Source: Phaeocystidibacter marisrubri (GTDB lineage: Bacteria; Bacteroidota; Bacteroidia; Flavobacteriales; Schleiferiaceae). Taken from it: 64,000 nucleotides of DNA. The notes below the pieces were generated by a model. It worked only from the letters and a program-made list of their open reading frames with translations. It was not told the origin of the DNA and ran no database searches. The stretch's first letter is position 1, and the number at the start of each line of letters is the position of its first letter. Below, in pieces: positions 63,771 through 64,000 of the stretch. The stretch lies in contig NZ_WBVQ01000003.1 in assembly GCF_008933165.1 (NCBI RefSeq), positions 62,001 through 126,000 of the forward strand, given 5' to 3'. Position numbers and translations under genes: made by a program.

Positions 63771-64000
63771 ATGATCAACAAGATTCTCGAAACCGTATTC
63801 GGCAGCAAGTCGAAGCGCGATATGAAGACCCTCCAACCTCTGGTTGATACAATAAAGGCGGTTGAGCCTACAATTCAGGCCCTCTCCAATGATGAGCTCC
63901 GCGCAAAAACGCTCTCTTTTAAAACGCAAATCGCGGAGAACGTACAAGACATTACAAATCAAATCGCCGATCTAAAGGCTGAGATTGAGAAGGAGGCTGA
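63771..64000 (+). CDS. secA: Preprotein translocase subunit SecA (N-terminal part only; runs off the window)
   Basis: 76 residues visible, from ATG 63771. MINKILETVFGSKSKRDMK, followed by VDTIKAVEPTIQALSNDELR and AKTLSFKTQIAE, is the SecA N-terminus of Bacteroidota. The helicase motifs lie beyond the window. ATPase that drives Sec export, which feeds the secreted proteins listed above. Confidence 0.93.
   Translation, partial: MINKILETVFGSKSKRDMKTLQPLVDTIKAVEPTIQALSNDELRAKTLSFKTQIAENVQDITNQIADLKAEIEKEA

Overview
This 64 kb stretch looks like ordinary chromosome from a marine-type member of the Bacteroidota (Flavobacteriia, probably near the Cryomorphaceae/Owenweeksia group; the rank is inference). 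Five large secreted proteins and one small one carry Por-type (T9SS) or gliding-type C-terminal domains. Several genes are preceded by the Bacteroidota -7 promoter element TAnnTTTG (often TACCTTTG or TAnnTTCG). The gene order flippase - dut - sugar nucleotidyltransferase - TPR - DUF4292 - EnvC, and a DUF2795 protein ahead of secA, are familiar from that phylum. I see no rRNA, tRNA, CRISPR array, insertion sequence or prophage.

Layout. 0-4.4 kb (minus): a membrane Ser/Thr kinase with an extracytoplasmic sensor region, fused back-to-back to its own ECF sigma gene; a threonine dehydratase behind an unusual leader with three hairpins; a small T9SS protein. 4.6-11.5 kb (plus): the conserved envelope cluster. 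11.5-14.1 kb (minus): an ECF sigma / anti-sigma-like / beta-barrel operon. 14.2-21.1 kb: a metallo-hydrolase, an M1 peptidase, LysE, RNase R, a small membrane protein, TadA. 21.2-26.6 kb (minus): two tandem paralogous beta-helix T9SS proteins. 26.8-35.1 kb (plus): aspS, a CLC transporter/channel and a 1509-residue Asp-box/PKD T9SS protein. 35.1-42.4 kb: membrane protein, purQ, a lipoprotein, an arginase-family enzyme, a lamin-tail secreted protein, asd. 42.7-50.9 kb: msrA and two kynurenine/3-hydroxyanthranilate pathway enzymes (HAAO and ACMSD) around a minus-strand block with a signal peptidase I whose catalytic lysine position is serine. 50.9-57.8 kb: the most accessory-looking part, with a duplicated 92-bp element, a divergent monooxygenase/TetR pair with a repeated operator-like site, a methyltransferase with a tiny winged-helix-like partner, and several small unknown membrane proteins and lipoproteins. 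57.8-64 kb (plus): a long PurF-type amidotransferase, two tandem GT-C type membrane proteins, a cobalamin adenosyltransferase, DUF2795 and the start of secA.

No wholly new system could be proved from sequence alone. The strongest candidate is the kinase-sigma pair at the left edge: the acidic residues that ECF sigma factors normally use in region 2.2 are replaced by Thr-Ser, as expected for a sigma factor switched on by phosphorylation. Next are the duplicated structured element at 51.0-51.25 kb, the threonine dehydratase leader, and the signal peptidase with a substituted active-site lysine.
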